Shown piece after piece: positions 1 through 9,335 of a stretch of DNA of 64,000 nt. The position numbers were made by a program, and so were the translations under genes. Under the pieces are notes generated by a model. The model was not told the DNA's origin. It searched no databases and saw only the letters and a program-made list of their open reading frames with translations. The first letter of the stretch is position 1; every line of letters starts with the position of its first letter. This stretch comes from Spirometra erinaceieuropaei (Eukaryota; Platyhelminthes; Cestoda; Diphyllobothriidea; Diphyllobothriidae): the NCBI GenBank assembly GCA_902702965.1, contig CACRXP010000006.1:1382755-1446754 (forward strand), given 5' to 3'.

Positions 1-166
1 CGGCCCGTTTTCTATTTAATATACAGATCCGTATCAAACTTTCCTTCAGAAAACGGTCTTTTCGTCATTATTTCAACCAAATAAACACAAATAACGACAC
101 CAAAAATACACTACATTGTCCACTATAATTTTGACCTCGGCAATTCATGAGTTAGCACAGGTACTG
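1..166 (-). mobile_element. Epsilon-family TIR element, terminal fragment cut by window edge
   Basis: This is the end of a DNA element whose terminus lies at base 166, next to a TA at 167-168. Read on the minus strand it starts CAGTACCTGTGCTAACTCAT, which has the same plan as the other TIR families here (CAGT start, TCATGAAATG-type block; this copy reads TCATGAATTG). It is the reverse complement of 52071-52236, with only about three differences seen in 166 bases. The rest of the element is outside the window. No coding potential is seen. Confidence 0.7.
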
Positions 167-220
167 TATATATATTTCGAAGAAGAATGAGTCCTTTGGG
201 AGAATGAACAAACTTTATTT

Positions 221-264
221 CGTAAATTTTCGAGTCTGGTTCCCCAGCTCGTCTTCAGACGTGT
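221..264 (-). ncRNA. Hammerhead ribozyme-like motif (left arm)
   Basis: The minus strand reads CUGAAGA (positions 258-252, matching the CUGANGA core), then a hairpin with a UGG/CCA core flanked by GAG/CUC, then GAAAAUUUACG. Conserved G12-A13-A14 are present. Helix III would be only AAUU, a palindrome, which suggests a dimeric type I form. Stem I has about 3 bp (CGU with ACG). PLE-encoded hammerheads with a minimal helix III are known; activity here is inferred. Confidence 0.5.
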
Positions 265-420
265 AGTAAGTGTGAAGAAACAGTCAAAGAAAAATGGAAA
301 AGGTAATAGCCAATCAAGACGTGACATCAGCCCACAGCATTAACCCATCCTCAGTCATGACAGAGCAATATCGATTTTTTCGGCATTGTTTAAATTTTGA
401 CTGTTTCTTCACACTTACTA

Positions 421-464
421 CACGTCTGAAGACGAGCTGGGGAACCAGACTCGAAAATTTACGA
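421..464 (+). ncRNA. Hammerhead ribozyme-like motif (right arm)
   Basis: Core CUGAAGA lies at 426-432, stem II at about 434-452 (GAGCUGG pairing with CCAG-CUC around one bulged A), and GAAA at 453-456. The palindromic AAUU lies at 456-459, with a predicted scissile site after U460. Stem I would be CGU (423-425) with ACG (461-463). One extra unpaired base sits between the CUGANGA core and stem II, as in the other motifs in this window. Confidence 0.5.
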
Positions 465-595
465 AATAAAGTTTGTTCATTTTCCCAAAGGACTCATTCT
501 TCTTCGAATTATGTTTCTTGGGATGCCCATCTTCCAGTACATATATATATGTATAAGAAAAAAAAGAGGTTCTTCAGAAAAAACTTGTGTTCTTT

Positions 596-640
596 CGTGA
601 ATTTTCGATCTGGCGGCACCAACCCGTCGTCAGAAGAAAT
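596..640 (-). ncRNA. Hammerhead ribozyme-like motif in PLE-1 3' UTR
   Basis: The minus strand carries CUGACGA (633-627, fits CUGANGA), an imperfect stem II with GG/CC at its tip, then GAAAAUUCACG (606-596). Helix III would be the palindrome AAUU followed by C17. Stem I pairing is poor in this copy, so it may be inactive. It lies downstream of the GIY-YIG ORF on the same strand, where PLE hammerheads normally occur. Confidence 0.45.
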
Positions 641-842
641 TAAGATAAAAGAGAGAGTACGACATTCACACTAGACTAGTGGACGCGGCAGGAAAAACAT
701 TGACCGGCGGACCATTAGCGTGTTAGGGGGGATGCGGGCGGGGTGTCACGCTGGGTTCTGAGGCGTGAGGGGACTAGGGGCGTTGGAGGGAATCGATATT
801 GCTTTGTCAGTGCTGAGGATGGGTTAGCGCTCTGGAATGACG

Positions 843-1394
843 TCACGCCTCCATTGGACATCGCATTTTCCATTTTTCTTTAAGATTTCCGTACATGGCG
901 TCAAGATCGACGCGCCGATTGATGCACAAGTCATCAGGCTGAGTGGCGTCCAGGAATCCTCGGCCTTTGTTATGTGGGCAAGAACCGACAATCAGTGTTT
1001 TATTCCAAGCAAATTTGTGTCCAATTTCAAGACTATGCATGGCGACTTGGGATAAGTGGCTCCATCTCTTTACTGTCAATTGGTGTTCATTTAGTCGTGT
1101 AGAGGCGGATTTTCTGGTTTGACCACAATATACTGCATTACAAGTGCCACATGGAATCTTATAGGTTACTTTTTTAAAATCCAAATAGCCAGCCTTATCC
1201 TTAGAGTATACAAGCAGGTTACGTAGTGTAGTCGTCGGCTTGTGGATGACTTGTATTTGGTGTTTCCTCAGGTGTCTTTCAACGAGTTTAGACACATTTT
1301 TAATGTAAGGAGGCGTTCGCCAATATTTTGGCTTTGGCGCCTGATCGGTACAGTCTAGTTCCTCATCTCTTTCTTTTGATTCCCGCTGTTTCAT
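843..1394 (-). pseudogene. PLE-1 GIY-YIG endonuclease region
   Basis: This 183-residue open frame forms the C-terminal half of a Penelope-type polyprotein. A PPYIKNVS linker motif lies at about residues 28-35. The GIY-YIG core lies at about 76-104: VTYKIPC, then VYCGQT, with Arg and Glu-His further on (RLNEH). The family's usual YVGET appears here as YCGQT. The endonuclease nicks target DNA to prime reverse transcription. Upstream sequence in another frame supplies the RT-proximal linker, including an NGYPRDFV motif just before this frame starts, so the frame is a fragment of a longer protein. Confidence 0.8.
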
Positions 1395-1617
1395 GCATCG
1401 GCGTACAAAATCTCTAGGGTAGCCGTTTCGGGAAAATGTGTTGAGCCGATAAATGAGTTCTTCTTTGTACCCTTCGTTCTCAGAGCAGTGTGTCTTTGCT
1501 CGATTAAGTAGGATGTCAGCAGCACCTTGTTTGTGAGTGATAGGGTGGTTGCTCTCGTAATGTAGGATAACTTCCGCGTAAGCTTCTTTGCTGCATACTG
1601 ATGTGTGGAATGTCCCG

Positions 1618-2166
1618 TCAGTTTTCGCTGTGCGAGGACATCAAGAAATGGGAGTTTGCTGTCAATTCTCCTTCAAGCGTGAAGGTGCTTCCGGGTAGTG
1701 TTGAGCTGATAACGTTAGGCAGTGTTTCCAGCTGATCCCTCTTGACAATGACAAAGGTGTCATCTACGTAGCGTACCCACAATTTGGGATTGAATAATGG
1801 TAAGATCATAGCCTCTAATTTTTGCATTGTGACCTCAGCCAAAAAGCCAGAAATAGGTGACCCCATAGGAACTCGTTTCAGTTGTCGATAATATTTATGT
1901 GCGAACGAAAAGTTCTTTTCCAGACATAAGTCCAAGAGTTGAAACAAAGCACACGCAGGAACATCGATGTCGTAGGAATGTAAGAGATTTTCTGTGCGCG
2001 GTCTTGTTAACTCGAGTGGTTTGGACGTGAATATAGAGACAGCATCGAACGATACCATTATCCCATCCGTATCACTAGCGAGTCCTACTATTTTGTTTAG
2101 AAATTCAATAGAATTCTCCATTGAAGTCTCACAATCCTTTGTTAAGGGATGGACTTTATGGAATAG
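1618..2166 (-). pseudogene. PLE-1 reverse transcriptase fragment
   Basis: RT motifs are plain in the open frame that ends at 1618: motif A VSFDAVSIFTS, motif B VPMGSPISG and motif C YVDD, with the catalytic Asp pair intact. The frame opens upstream to 2223, but its first 19 or so residues come from an inverted SINE fragment and are not RT. N-terminal RT motifs are missing through truncation. A frameshift just after motif C moves the FLDVL region to another frame. The protein is therefore non-functional although its catalytic residues survive. Confidence 0.85.
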
Positions 2167-2279
2167 CCGTTGTGCCTTACGGGCTCTCTCTGGGGCCCAA
2201 CTAACAGACGCACAGCGGCGCATGAGATAGGCAGAATGTTATTACTGGCAAAGACAAGGGAGACTGGAATGGCCATTTT
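2166..2279 (-). repeat. Inverted 3'-half SINE fragment
   Basis: This segment is the reverse complement of the SINE tail seen at about 2465-2560. It contains the GGGCTC and GCGCCGCTGTGC blocks and GGGAGACTGGAATGG. It sits head-to-head with the full SINE that begins at 2280 and interrupts the PLE-1 5' end at 2166. Confidence 0.7.
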
Positions 2280-2611
2280 CGATCGGTGAGCGTACCTCTA
2301 CCATTGTATATCTCCGATCGAGACCGACGGGACAACGTTCCCGTGGCCCAGTGGTTAAAGGCATTGGACGTCGAACTAACAGGTCGCAAGTTTGAGCCTG
2401 GGGTATTCAACACTTCGGTGGTGGGTATGACTGGCTGACGACGGCTAATAAGCCAGAAATGGTCATTCCAGTCTCCCTTGTCTTTATCGGTAATAACATT
2501 CTGCCTATATCATGCGCCGCTGTGCAGCTGTTGGTTGGGCCCGAGAGAGCCCGTAAGGCACAACGGAACGAGTGAGTTCCGTAAGAACGATCGGTGAGCG
2601 CCCCCTACCAT
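2280..2611 (+). repeat. tRNA-derived SINE (copy 1)
   Basis: The unit starts CGATCGGTGAGCG. A tRNA-like head at about 2340-2412 has an A-box-like TGGCCCAGTGG and a B-box-like GGTCGCAAGTTTGAGCC. The tail contains GGCTAATAAGCCAGAAATGG and GGGAGACTGG-type sequence in reverse. The starting block recurs at about 2588-2611, so near-identical 24-base blocks bracket the unit. Related copies lie near 20.2, 27.9 and 39.6 kb. Transcription by RNA polymerase III from the internal promoter is inferred. Confidence 0.7.
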
Positions 2612-2840
2612 TAGAACTACTTAATTGCGCCTTTCCCGCCCCCTCCATGTATACTCACTGGAGGAGGCCATCATGGCCGCCGACGGCCTTTGGTCTAAAT
2701 ACCAGGCAGTGGAAAGGTGTGCAAGTGTGCTTTCACGATGAAGCGATACACACGCAAATCACCGTCCTGCGCCCACCATGATGTAGGGCACACGGTTGAC
2801 ATCTTCGTCGGTGAGCGCCATCTATCAATTCTATATAAAC
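2612..2840 (+). repeat. Dispersed 'R' repeat adjoining the SINE
   Basis: This stretch contains a block found near 27.6-27.7 kb on the other strand (ACTTAATTGCGCC, then GTATACTCA, then CCAGGCAGTGGAA). A second block (CAAGTGTGCTTTCAC, then CACCGTCCTGCGCCCACCAT) recurs at about 27.06-27.19 kb, and in weaker form at 16.75-16.86 and 56.2-56.28 kb. It ends with another CGGTGAGCGCC block followed by TCTATA. No coding sequence is seen. It may be part of a composite SINE or a PLE leader. Confidence 0.5.
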
Positions 2841-3299
2841 GACGGTTCAGAAAAAAATTTCCGCGGAAAAGTCATGTAACGTTCAAAAAACTGCACTAAA
2901 AACAAAATTGGAAAATTTTTAAACAGATGTTTTTATTTCCCTATCTCTGCAATGTGGGAGATCAAATTTGCCTGCCGACTAACTCGTTTCCACATGTCAA
3001 TGAGCAGACCCACCGAGGTAAGGAATAAACGACGAACATTCGGAACTGACGGCTGTAAGTTAGATATAACAGTCAGGCAGGGGTCAATTACGCTGTCCTT
3101 GACCAAAGTGTAAGCGCAGTGTGGGCATTAAAAGCAAGGTAAGCCGAAGGGGGATGCTAAAATCTTTAATGAGCAAAGTAACCGAGGCGACGTAGTGTAT
3201 GAAAAATCAGCCGCGAGATTCAAGGAAACTAGAATCCCTGCAAAGGACCTAGCTGACAGGACACGCGACGCAGCAATACCCCAAACTTAACGGCAAGCC
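2841..3299. other. Unassigned non-coding DNA
   Basis: No conserved ORF, repeat copy or RNA structure is recognised. Confidence 0.4.
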
Positions 3300-3600
3300 T
3301 ATCCGTAACCTCAAAAGTATACCTAATCCTCAACGTAATTATAAACCTAACGGTAACTGTAAACTTAACACTAAACCTTGCCCTAGGTCTAAACTTAACC
3401 CTGACCCAAATCCTAACCCTAACCTTAACCGTAACCCTAACACTAACCCTAACCCCAAGTTTAGCACTAAACGTAAACCTAAACCGCAATTCAAACCCTT
3501 ACATTTAACAGAAACCCTAACTCTGAACTCACTTCTCAGCCTGGCACTAGCCCCAACCTAACTGCAACTCTAACTCTAATCGAAACCCTTACATTCAATA
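3300..3600. repeat. Degenerate telomere-like (CCTAAC) tract
   Basis: The plus strand shows many CCTAAC, CTTAAC and CCTAAA hexamer variants, densest at about 3405-3460, consistent with a decayed interstitial TTAGGG array. At its right end a segment of about 60 bases (about 3488-3548) is repeated at 3579-3639 (core AAACCCTTACATT, then AGAAACCCTAACTCTGAACT). The 86-aa minus-strand ORF here (alternating R/V/K) is an artefact of the repeat. Confidence 0.65.
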
Positions 3601-3639
3601 GAAACCCTAACTCTGAACTCAATTTTCAGGCTGATACTA

Positions 3640-4629
3640 CATTGAGTGACCGATCTCATGAAATGGCCGAAATTCTAAAATGCGTTTTCGATTAGGAAGG
3701 ATTACTTAAGCGCAGTTGTAATACTGAGTATTTTACAGCATAATCCTCTAATATTTCGGACTCGGCAGAAAGTCAGCCCTTGAATACGTTGCTTCTCAAT
3801 CTCCTGTAGAAACCGTACTCGGTAAAAAATGACTACTTAGGTAGCATACATTTTCCGTGTTTATTTTCGATGGTCTTGAAAATTCAAGTATGTCTTGTAG
3901 AAACCATAAGCAAAAACATGCTGTCTTTCGGTCTTTTGATAGACGATGACGTCTTCTTTATATTTTATATTCGAAGAAGGCGTGTAATTAGGTTTATAAA
4001 AAGATTTTAATTGCGAGATTTTTAAGACCGTGCGATGTCCATTCACATAACATCATACCTATCCGTTTACCACAGCTCCTCATGAACTGTACAACATAGT
4101 CCGCATCCATTGCACATTTTTATGGACTCTGTATGATATCTTTTTAAAAGCATAGAAGAATATGTGATTTTCTTTATGCGGAACGCGTGCACCTTGTGGA
4201 CTGTAATCACTAAGCGCTATAGCAATGAATGATCATGACCCAAATTATTCTGAAATTAGAAAACATTTAAAGACCTAATTATACCCCTTTTCAAGTCTAA
4301 AATATGAAGAAGACGTCATCCTCTATCAAAAGACTGAAAAAAAGCATATTTTTGCGTATGGTTTCTACAAGATATATTTAAATTTTCAAGACCATCGAAA
4401 ATAAACGCGGAAAATGCATACTACCTAAGTAGTCATTTTTTTGCCGAGTACGGTTTCTACAGGAGATTGAGAAGCAACGTATTCAAAGGCTGACATCCTG
4501 CCGAGTCCGAAATATTAGAGGATTATGCTGTAAGACAATCAGTATTACAACTGCGCTTAAGTAATCCTTCCTAATCGAAAACGCATTTCAGAATCTCGGC
4601 CAACATTTCATGAGATCGGCCACTCACTG
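3640..4629 (+). mobile_element. Alpha-family long-TIR non-autonomous DNA element
   Basis: The element is flanked by TA at 3638-3639 and 4630-4631. Its ends match as inverted repeats (GTGACCGATCTCATGAAATG and its complement). Arms of about 370 bases on each side pair imperfectly, leaving about 240 asymmetric central bases. The length is 990 bases. No transposase frame is present, so it is a foldback/MITE-like element presumably moved in trans by a Tc1/mariner-type enzyme. The first base pair is degenerate here (CATTGAG instead of CAGTGAG). Confidence 0.85.
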
Positions 4630-4631
4630 TA

Positions 4632-5492
4632 ACTCAAACTCTAAAACTAACCGAAACATCAGGTCGCCCTTTTCCGTTTTAGCTTCGGCTACCTTCCCAC
4701 TAACGATTTCAGCATCCTCCTTCGGATAACTCGCAATGTCCACATTGCGCATGCACTTGGGGCTATGGCAGCGTAACCGACCCCCATAGACAGTAGTAAT
4801 CTTTTACTGAATCTCTACCTTAGCCAGTGGCTCTAGTCTTTCTTTATATGTATTCCTCAGTTTGTTATGGTTTATTCTTAGACTCCCTTTTTAGGTTTTC
4901 TGGGTTGACTCAGTGTCGGATACGGACCTCATTTGATGCAAATAATCAGTCTTACAGACTGCAGACAAAAAACGGTGAGTGCGTAGGGACCTGCTTTGGA
5001 GAAAAGCTGACGACAGGCAATATTAAGCAGTTGCAGCTTGCGCTGATTTCCTGGTCTGATTTTATGTGGGCCAACGCCTGCTTCCAGCAAGAGGGGAAAA
5101 AATGTGCCTGTCAGGTTTACCCGTGCGGGGGCCGCATACGAGTGTCCTACTGACGGTATCACGTGACCGTCTGTGTCCGACCCAGGCTTGCTCGTACGCA
5201 CCACTACCCCTTCATTCGCCAGACCATGCATGATATTTCGTCCAGCTGCCAGCTAACTATACTGCCAGGTACATTCCGTCACTTGCCAGGACATCGTTGG
5301 TTTGAAAACAATGCGCACTCACTGCACTTTCGCAAATGTCGTCGCTTACTTTCAGTAGATTTTCTCTCTTCTGTACAGAATAGAAATTCCTTACTTTCCT
5401 CCGTGAAAATGGCTATTCAGAGAAATCAGTGCTCTGGAATATTAGGCAGCGTACCACAAAGTCTGCCGTCGCAACTGCAGAAAAGAAGGACT
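4632..5492. other. Unassigned DNA between two alpha elements
   Basis: The only sizeable frame is 4827-5153 (+, 108 residues). It has a hydrophobic N-terminus and eight cysteines downstream, the last four spaced C-x8-C-x-C-x4-C. This could suggest a secreted peptide exon, but no family is recognised and no splice or promoter evidence is seen. The rest shows no feature. Confidence 0.3.
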
Positions 5493-5494
5493 TA

Positions 5495-6233
5495 CAGTGA
5501 GTGACCGATCTCATGAAATGTTGGCTGAAATTCTGAAATGCATTTTCGATTAGGAAGGATTACTTGGGCGCGGTTATAATACTAATTATCTTGCGGTATA
5601 ATCCTATGATATGTCGGACTTTGCAGAATGTCAGAATTTGAATACACTGCTTTTCACTCTCCCCTAGAAACCGTACGGTGCATGCATTCCGCGTAAGGAA
5701 AATCACATATTTTTCTATCCCTTTAAAAGGGTACCATACAGAATCCATGAAATATTGCAGAGGATGTGGACTATGTTGTACATTTCATGAGTAGCCGCGT
5801 TAAACGGCAAGGTACGATGCTATGTGAATGGAAATTGCGCGGTCTCAAAAAATATCATAATTAGAAACTTTTTAAAACCTAATTATATTCTTTCTTCGAG
5901 TATAAAATATAAGGAAGACGTCATTGTCTATCAAACGACTGAAAGAAAGCGTATTTTTGTTTATGGTTTATATAAGATACATTTGAATTTGCAAGACCAT
6001 CGAAAATAAACGGGAAAAATGCATGCTACATAAGTAGTTATTTTTTACCGAGTACGGTGTCTGCATGAGATTGAAAAGCAGTGTATTCAAAAGCTGACAT
6101 ACTATCGGGCCCGATACGTCATAGGATTATGCCGCAAGATAATCAGTACTACAACGGCGCCCAAGTAATCCTCCCTAATTGAAAACGCATTTCAGAATTT
6201 CAGCCAACATTTCATGACATCGGTCACTCACTG
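5495..6233 (-). mobile_element. Alpha-family element with internal deletion
   Basis: TA flanks lie at 5493-5494 and 6234-6235. The ends are CAGTGAGTGACCGATCTCAT and its inverted partner. At 739 bases it is about 250 shorter than the other alpha copies; most of one arm between the outer terminus and the asymmetric centre is missing. The centre runs opposite to that of the 3640-4629 copy, so it is inserted in reverse orientation. It lies directly upstream of a PLE GIY-YIG fragment. Non-coding. Confidence 0.85.
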
Positions 6234-6235
6234 TA

Positions 6236-6660
6236 TTTCTAAGACTGCCTTGTCTAGGCGACGCAGCAAACGAATTAGTGAGACGACGTCTAAGAACAGT
6301 TATCAGATGTTCACTTACTCATTCACCTGCTCCTGTGGAGAAGGATACATTGGTCGTGCAACAGCACGTCTAGAAAAGAGGGTACGCCAACACACACCTG
6401 CCTGACTATGCAGGTAACGGGAAAAATCGATCGACTTCAAGTTCAGTTCTCGCACATCCAGTCGATCCGACGCATTGAATCAACGCCAGAGGCCTTTCAA
6501 GTTATCGACCGAGCCCCAACACACTATCATAAAAGCCTACGCAAACGGGTGCTAGCAACAGCCGAGGCAGTGGCTATTCGGCTATCGAATCCAGCGTTCT
6601 GTTGTCGGTAGACGTTGATACGGGCCGTCTGTTTTACATGGCCGACTCCAAGTGGTGATC
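6236..6660 (+). pseudogene. PLE GIY-YIG fragment (PLE-6, second lineage)
   Basis: One frame (6214-6405) gives TYSFTCSCGEGYIGRATARL, a GIY-YIG core of the type Y-x-F-x-C-x-CG-x-GYIGR. A second frame (6408-6611) continues with KSLRKRVLATAEAVAIRLSN, the C-terminal tail of the same lineage (compare LLATAEAAANELQKPALC at about 33.7 kb). A stop and frameshift near 6405 separate them. RT is absent. The left edge coincides with the TA flank of an alpha element, so insertion or truncation occurred there. Confidence 0.75.
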
Positions 6661-8407
6661 GCACGCCGTTCCAACCCTCTGAGACGAGTCACATGCACTC
6701 TGCACGTTTGACGTACCAACAGTCCTCACACCCTAACCTGAACCCCCCCCCCCTCCTCTCCCCCCTCCCCCAGCTCCAAAGTCCTCAACGCGCTGACTCC
6801 GTCATGCAGGCGGCGTGGGAACGACGAATGCGACTAAACCCCTCCCCCGAGGCACCTAAAACCGGTTCATTGCGCACAAGTTAATTCTCCATGTAATTCG
6901 AATAGCCTAGTGATTAATTACCGAAAACATATGTTTGTCAATTGACTTTTCAATCGAAACATGCGAATTTTGGTAGAACTATTTAACAAGAATTGGCTGT
7001 CGGTCGTGGTACTTAGGATACACTCCATTTTCCCCACTTATCGTGCCGTCAATAATCTTCGAAAGTGACGCAGACCACAAAAGGAGTTGCCTCAGAATCC
7101 CCTCCGCATTCCTGAGTTTGTCAATTTGAATCGGCGTGGAAGTAAGTATGATTTCTTGTCCTACAGCTTCGTCTTAAAATGTTGTGGCGTCACATGCAAA
7201 TGCCAGAGAGGATCCAGCATTTACACCTTCAGCCTTGCACAAAAGGAAGTTTTGCAAGCATATGACTCTACGCAATGAGTGTGAGGGATTCATATTTTAA
7301 GTCTCAAAATAACCCCATGCGTGCGGTCTACACATGAGGCAGTGATCACATCTCAGATGGGTAATAAGGTAACTGTGCTTGCCGTATACCCAGCACAGGT
7401 GCATAGGCCATACGCATTGAGGACGTGGATTGATAGCTGACTATCAGCCTCACACATTCTGTTTACGCAGACGCATAAATGCAATCACAGCTTCTACTGA
7501 AACGTCACTGAACTTAACTGTTCGCTCCCGGCGGACCTCGAGGCGTGACGCTCGGGCGTAAACGGTGCTAATCCTCCTGTCTTACCTGCTCGTTGGGCTC
7601 CGAAGTAAAACGAACGTCTACCACGTTCTGCACAGCCGGATGGGAGCGGGGACAGTGACTTTAACGCGAACTAGTGTATAAGGAGATGCGCAGAATATAT
7701 CGCACTCTCTCCTCCCCCACACCCGATTGAGCCCTATGTCAAGAAGACCGCAGGCGGGATCGCACCCAATGTCTGGCAAAGTTAAACTGCCCTCACACCC
7801 AACCCAAGACCCCTTCACCTCCTCTTCGTCCCCAGGTCCGACACCCTCAGTACGCTGATTCCGTCATGCGGACGGTGTGGGGACTACCAGCGTGACTGAC
7901 CATTACCTCCGAGACAAACCTGTCCATAACTCACAAGTTCACACATATGCTTGCCAATTAACTTTCCAAACGTAACATGGGAATTTTTGCAAAAGTCAAA
8001 CAGCCCGTCGATGCATGCCGGGCACGATCTGCTCTGCGCACAGAGGACCAGGTTTTCACATAACAATGGGACCGTCTGGATCCCATCTGAGTAGATGTGA
8101 CATAGATGCCACATTTAGAAGGAGCAATTGCAGCAGGACTCCCGGCCATGGGCGGAACGAGTTGCGCTGCAGTTAGCAACCTTCAAAATCTCAAATTTAG
8201 CACATCACTAGGGATTTAAGAGCGTCGGATTTTTTATGGTAATGAGTGCGCTGAAGGCGCCATGGGAATGGATTCCGTCGTGTCGACCCCACTCTCTTTT
8301 CCCTTTCTTACATTCTCCAGTCTACTGTCTGAATCGGTCGGCCATTCGATGCACAGATTGGAAGCAAATCGCTGGCGTGGTCTGGTCCTGCGTCAAAGCG
8401 TGTCGCT
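6661..8407. other. GC-richer low-copy DNA with a weak internal repeat
   Basis: C-rich runs are frequent (about 6745-6780, 7705-7720). A block at about 6773-6838 (CGTCATGCAGGCGGCGTG region) resembles 7816-7898 (CGTCATGCGGACGGTGTG region), suggesting two diverged copies of an unnamed repeat. Frames in this stretch are short and lack recognised domains. Confidence 0.35.
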
Positions 8408-8479
8408 ACCACCACCACCACCACCACCACCACCACCACCACCACCACCACCACCACCACCACCACCACCACCACCACC
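8408..8479 (+). repeat. (ACC)24 microsatellite
   Basis: This is an uninterrupted ACC array of 72 bases. Two overlapping plus-strand frames read it as poly-His and poly-Pro. Neither flank resembles a protein, so the ORFs are treated as repeat artefacts. Confidence 0.95.
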
Positions 8480-8900
8480 CCATATGTGGCATTTGCTTCG
8501 GATTCCGCGGACCACGCTCGGCCCAGTTAAAGCGTGTTGTACCCTAATCTAGCTCCGTTTTAGTCCAGCGCATCTCACAGGTGATCCGTGTTGAGGGTAT
8601 CCCACCTTATTCTCGTTAACTGATCGTTTGCTCCTTTTCCACCTTGAGCGCGGCCCCCATCTCCCTCCTCCCGTCTCCAGCTAAAGAACCTCGACCAAAG
8701 TCTACCTGACCGTCATCCATCCTGCGACCCACTTCGTGGAACGTGTACTTAAACTTAGGCACAAGCAGTGAATATGTGGCAGTCGGCGTTCACACTGACT
8801 GAGTCTGATTCGTAACAAAGTGGAGATAATCCCAGTCACACGAATTCGAGACGACAATATTCTTACGGCGTGTCGATGATAGCAGTATACTGTTGCTTCT
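8480..8900. other. Unassigned DNA
   Basis: Nothing recognised apart from a C-rich patch near 8650-8690 that vaguely resembles those at 6.7 and 7.8 kb. Confidence 0.35.
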
Positions 8901-8904
8901 TTAT

Positions 8905-9335
8905 TTCCTCAGAAATTAACTGCCAACTTGGAGAAGATCAATATATTCTAGGTTTATAGGCGCAGACCGAAATTTTTATGCATGAATATTTGGGCCGAAG
9001 CCCATCATCCATGGCGGATAACCGCGTATTATTCACTAACTGCCGACAGGCAGCTGGTAATATATTTTAGGGTAAAAGGATACCATACTAACAGTACAGG
9101 CACTATCCAAGAACTCATACAAGCCTTTTTCGCGGACATTCTGCCGCTGCATGACACAGCTGCGAGGGGTTCGGCTCATCAACAGACAGGGAGTGCCGGT
9201 GGACTCGCTGACGAGCCGAACTCCTTGCAGCTGCGTCATGCAGCAGCATAATGTTGACGAAACAAGTGTGTATGACTTCTTGGATAGTACCTGTGCTGTT
9301 AGTATGGTACCCACTTACCCTAAAAGCATCATAAT
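8905..9335. repeat. Foldback repeat element (copy 1)
   Basis: The core is an inverted repeat with arms of about 105 bases (about 9070-9180 and 9205-9320) around roughly 30 bases. Arm landmarks are CAAGAACTCATACAAG, GCTGCATGACACAGCTGCG and GGGTTCGGCTC, with partners downstream. The left part (8905-9050) resembles the foldback at 13.74-14.03 kb. ORFs appear on both strands because the arms mirror each other; none has a known domain. Probably a non-coding foldback element. Confidence 0.6.

Larger units (their letters stand above)
177..513. repeat. Inverted repeat with a hammerhead-like motif in each arm
   Basis: Arms of about 113 bases (177-289 and about 396-513) are near-perfect reverse complements around a roughly 106-base spacer. 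Each arm carries the same hammerhead-like core, so opposite strands carry opposed motifs. The spacer and right arm (about 337-385) resemble the reverse complement of about 790-835, part of the 3' UTR of the neighbouring PLE. The hairpin is therefore best read as inverted terminal-repeat pieces of that PLE. The ORFs across this hairpin show no recognised domain. Confidence 0.75.
540..2166 (-). mobile_element. Penelope-like retroelement, 5'-truncated and broken (PLE-1)
   Basis: Read from 2166 downwards, the element holds RT motifs A, B and C, then a linker, a GIY-YIG domain, a 3' UTR and a hammerhead-like motif at about 596-640. The RT and GIY-YIG parts are now in different frames; the RT frame breaks near 1650, where the FLDVL region shifts frame. 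The 5' end is cut at about 2166, where it joins an inverted SINE fragment. A PLE copies itself by target-primed reverse transcription; this copy cannot encode an intact protein. Confidence 0.85.

Noticed and set aside
3229..3489. Arg/Val-rich minus-strand ORF
   Set aside because: It translates the degenerate telomere-like hexamers.
8236..8552. Poly-His and poly-Pro ORFs
   Set aside because: Both are translations of the (ACC)24 microsatellite in different frames, with no protein-like flanks.
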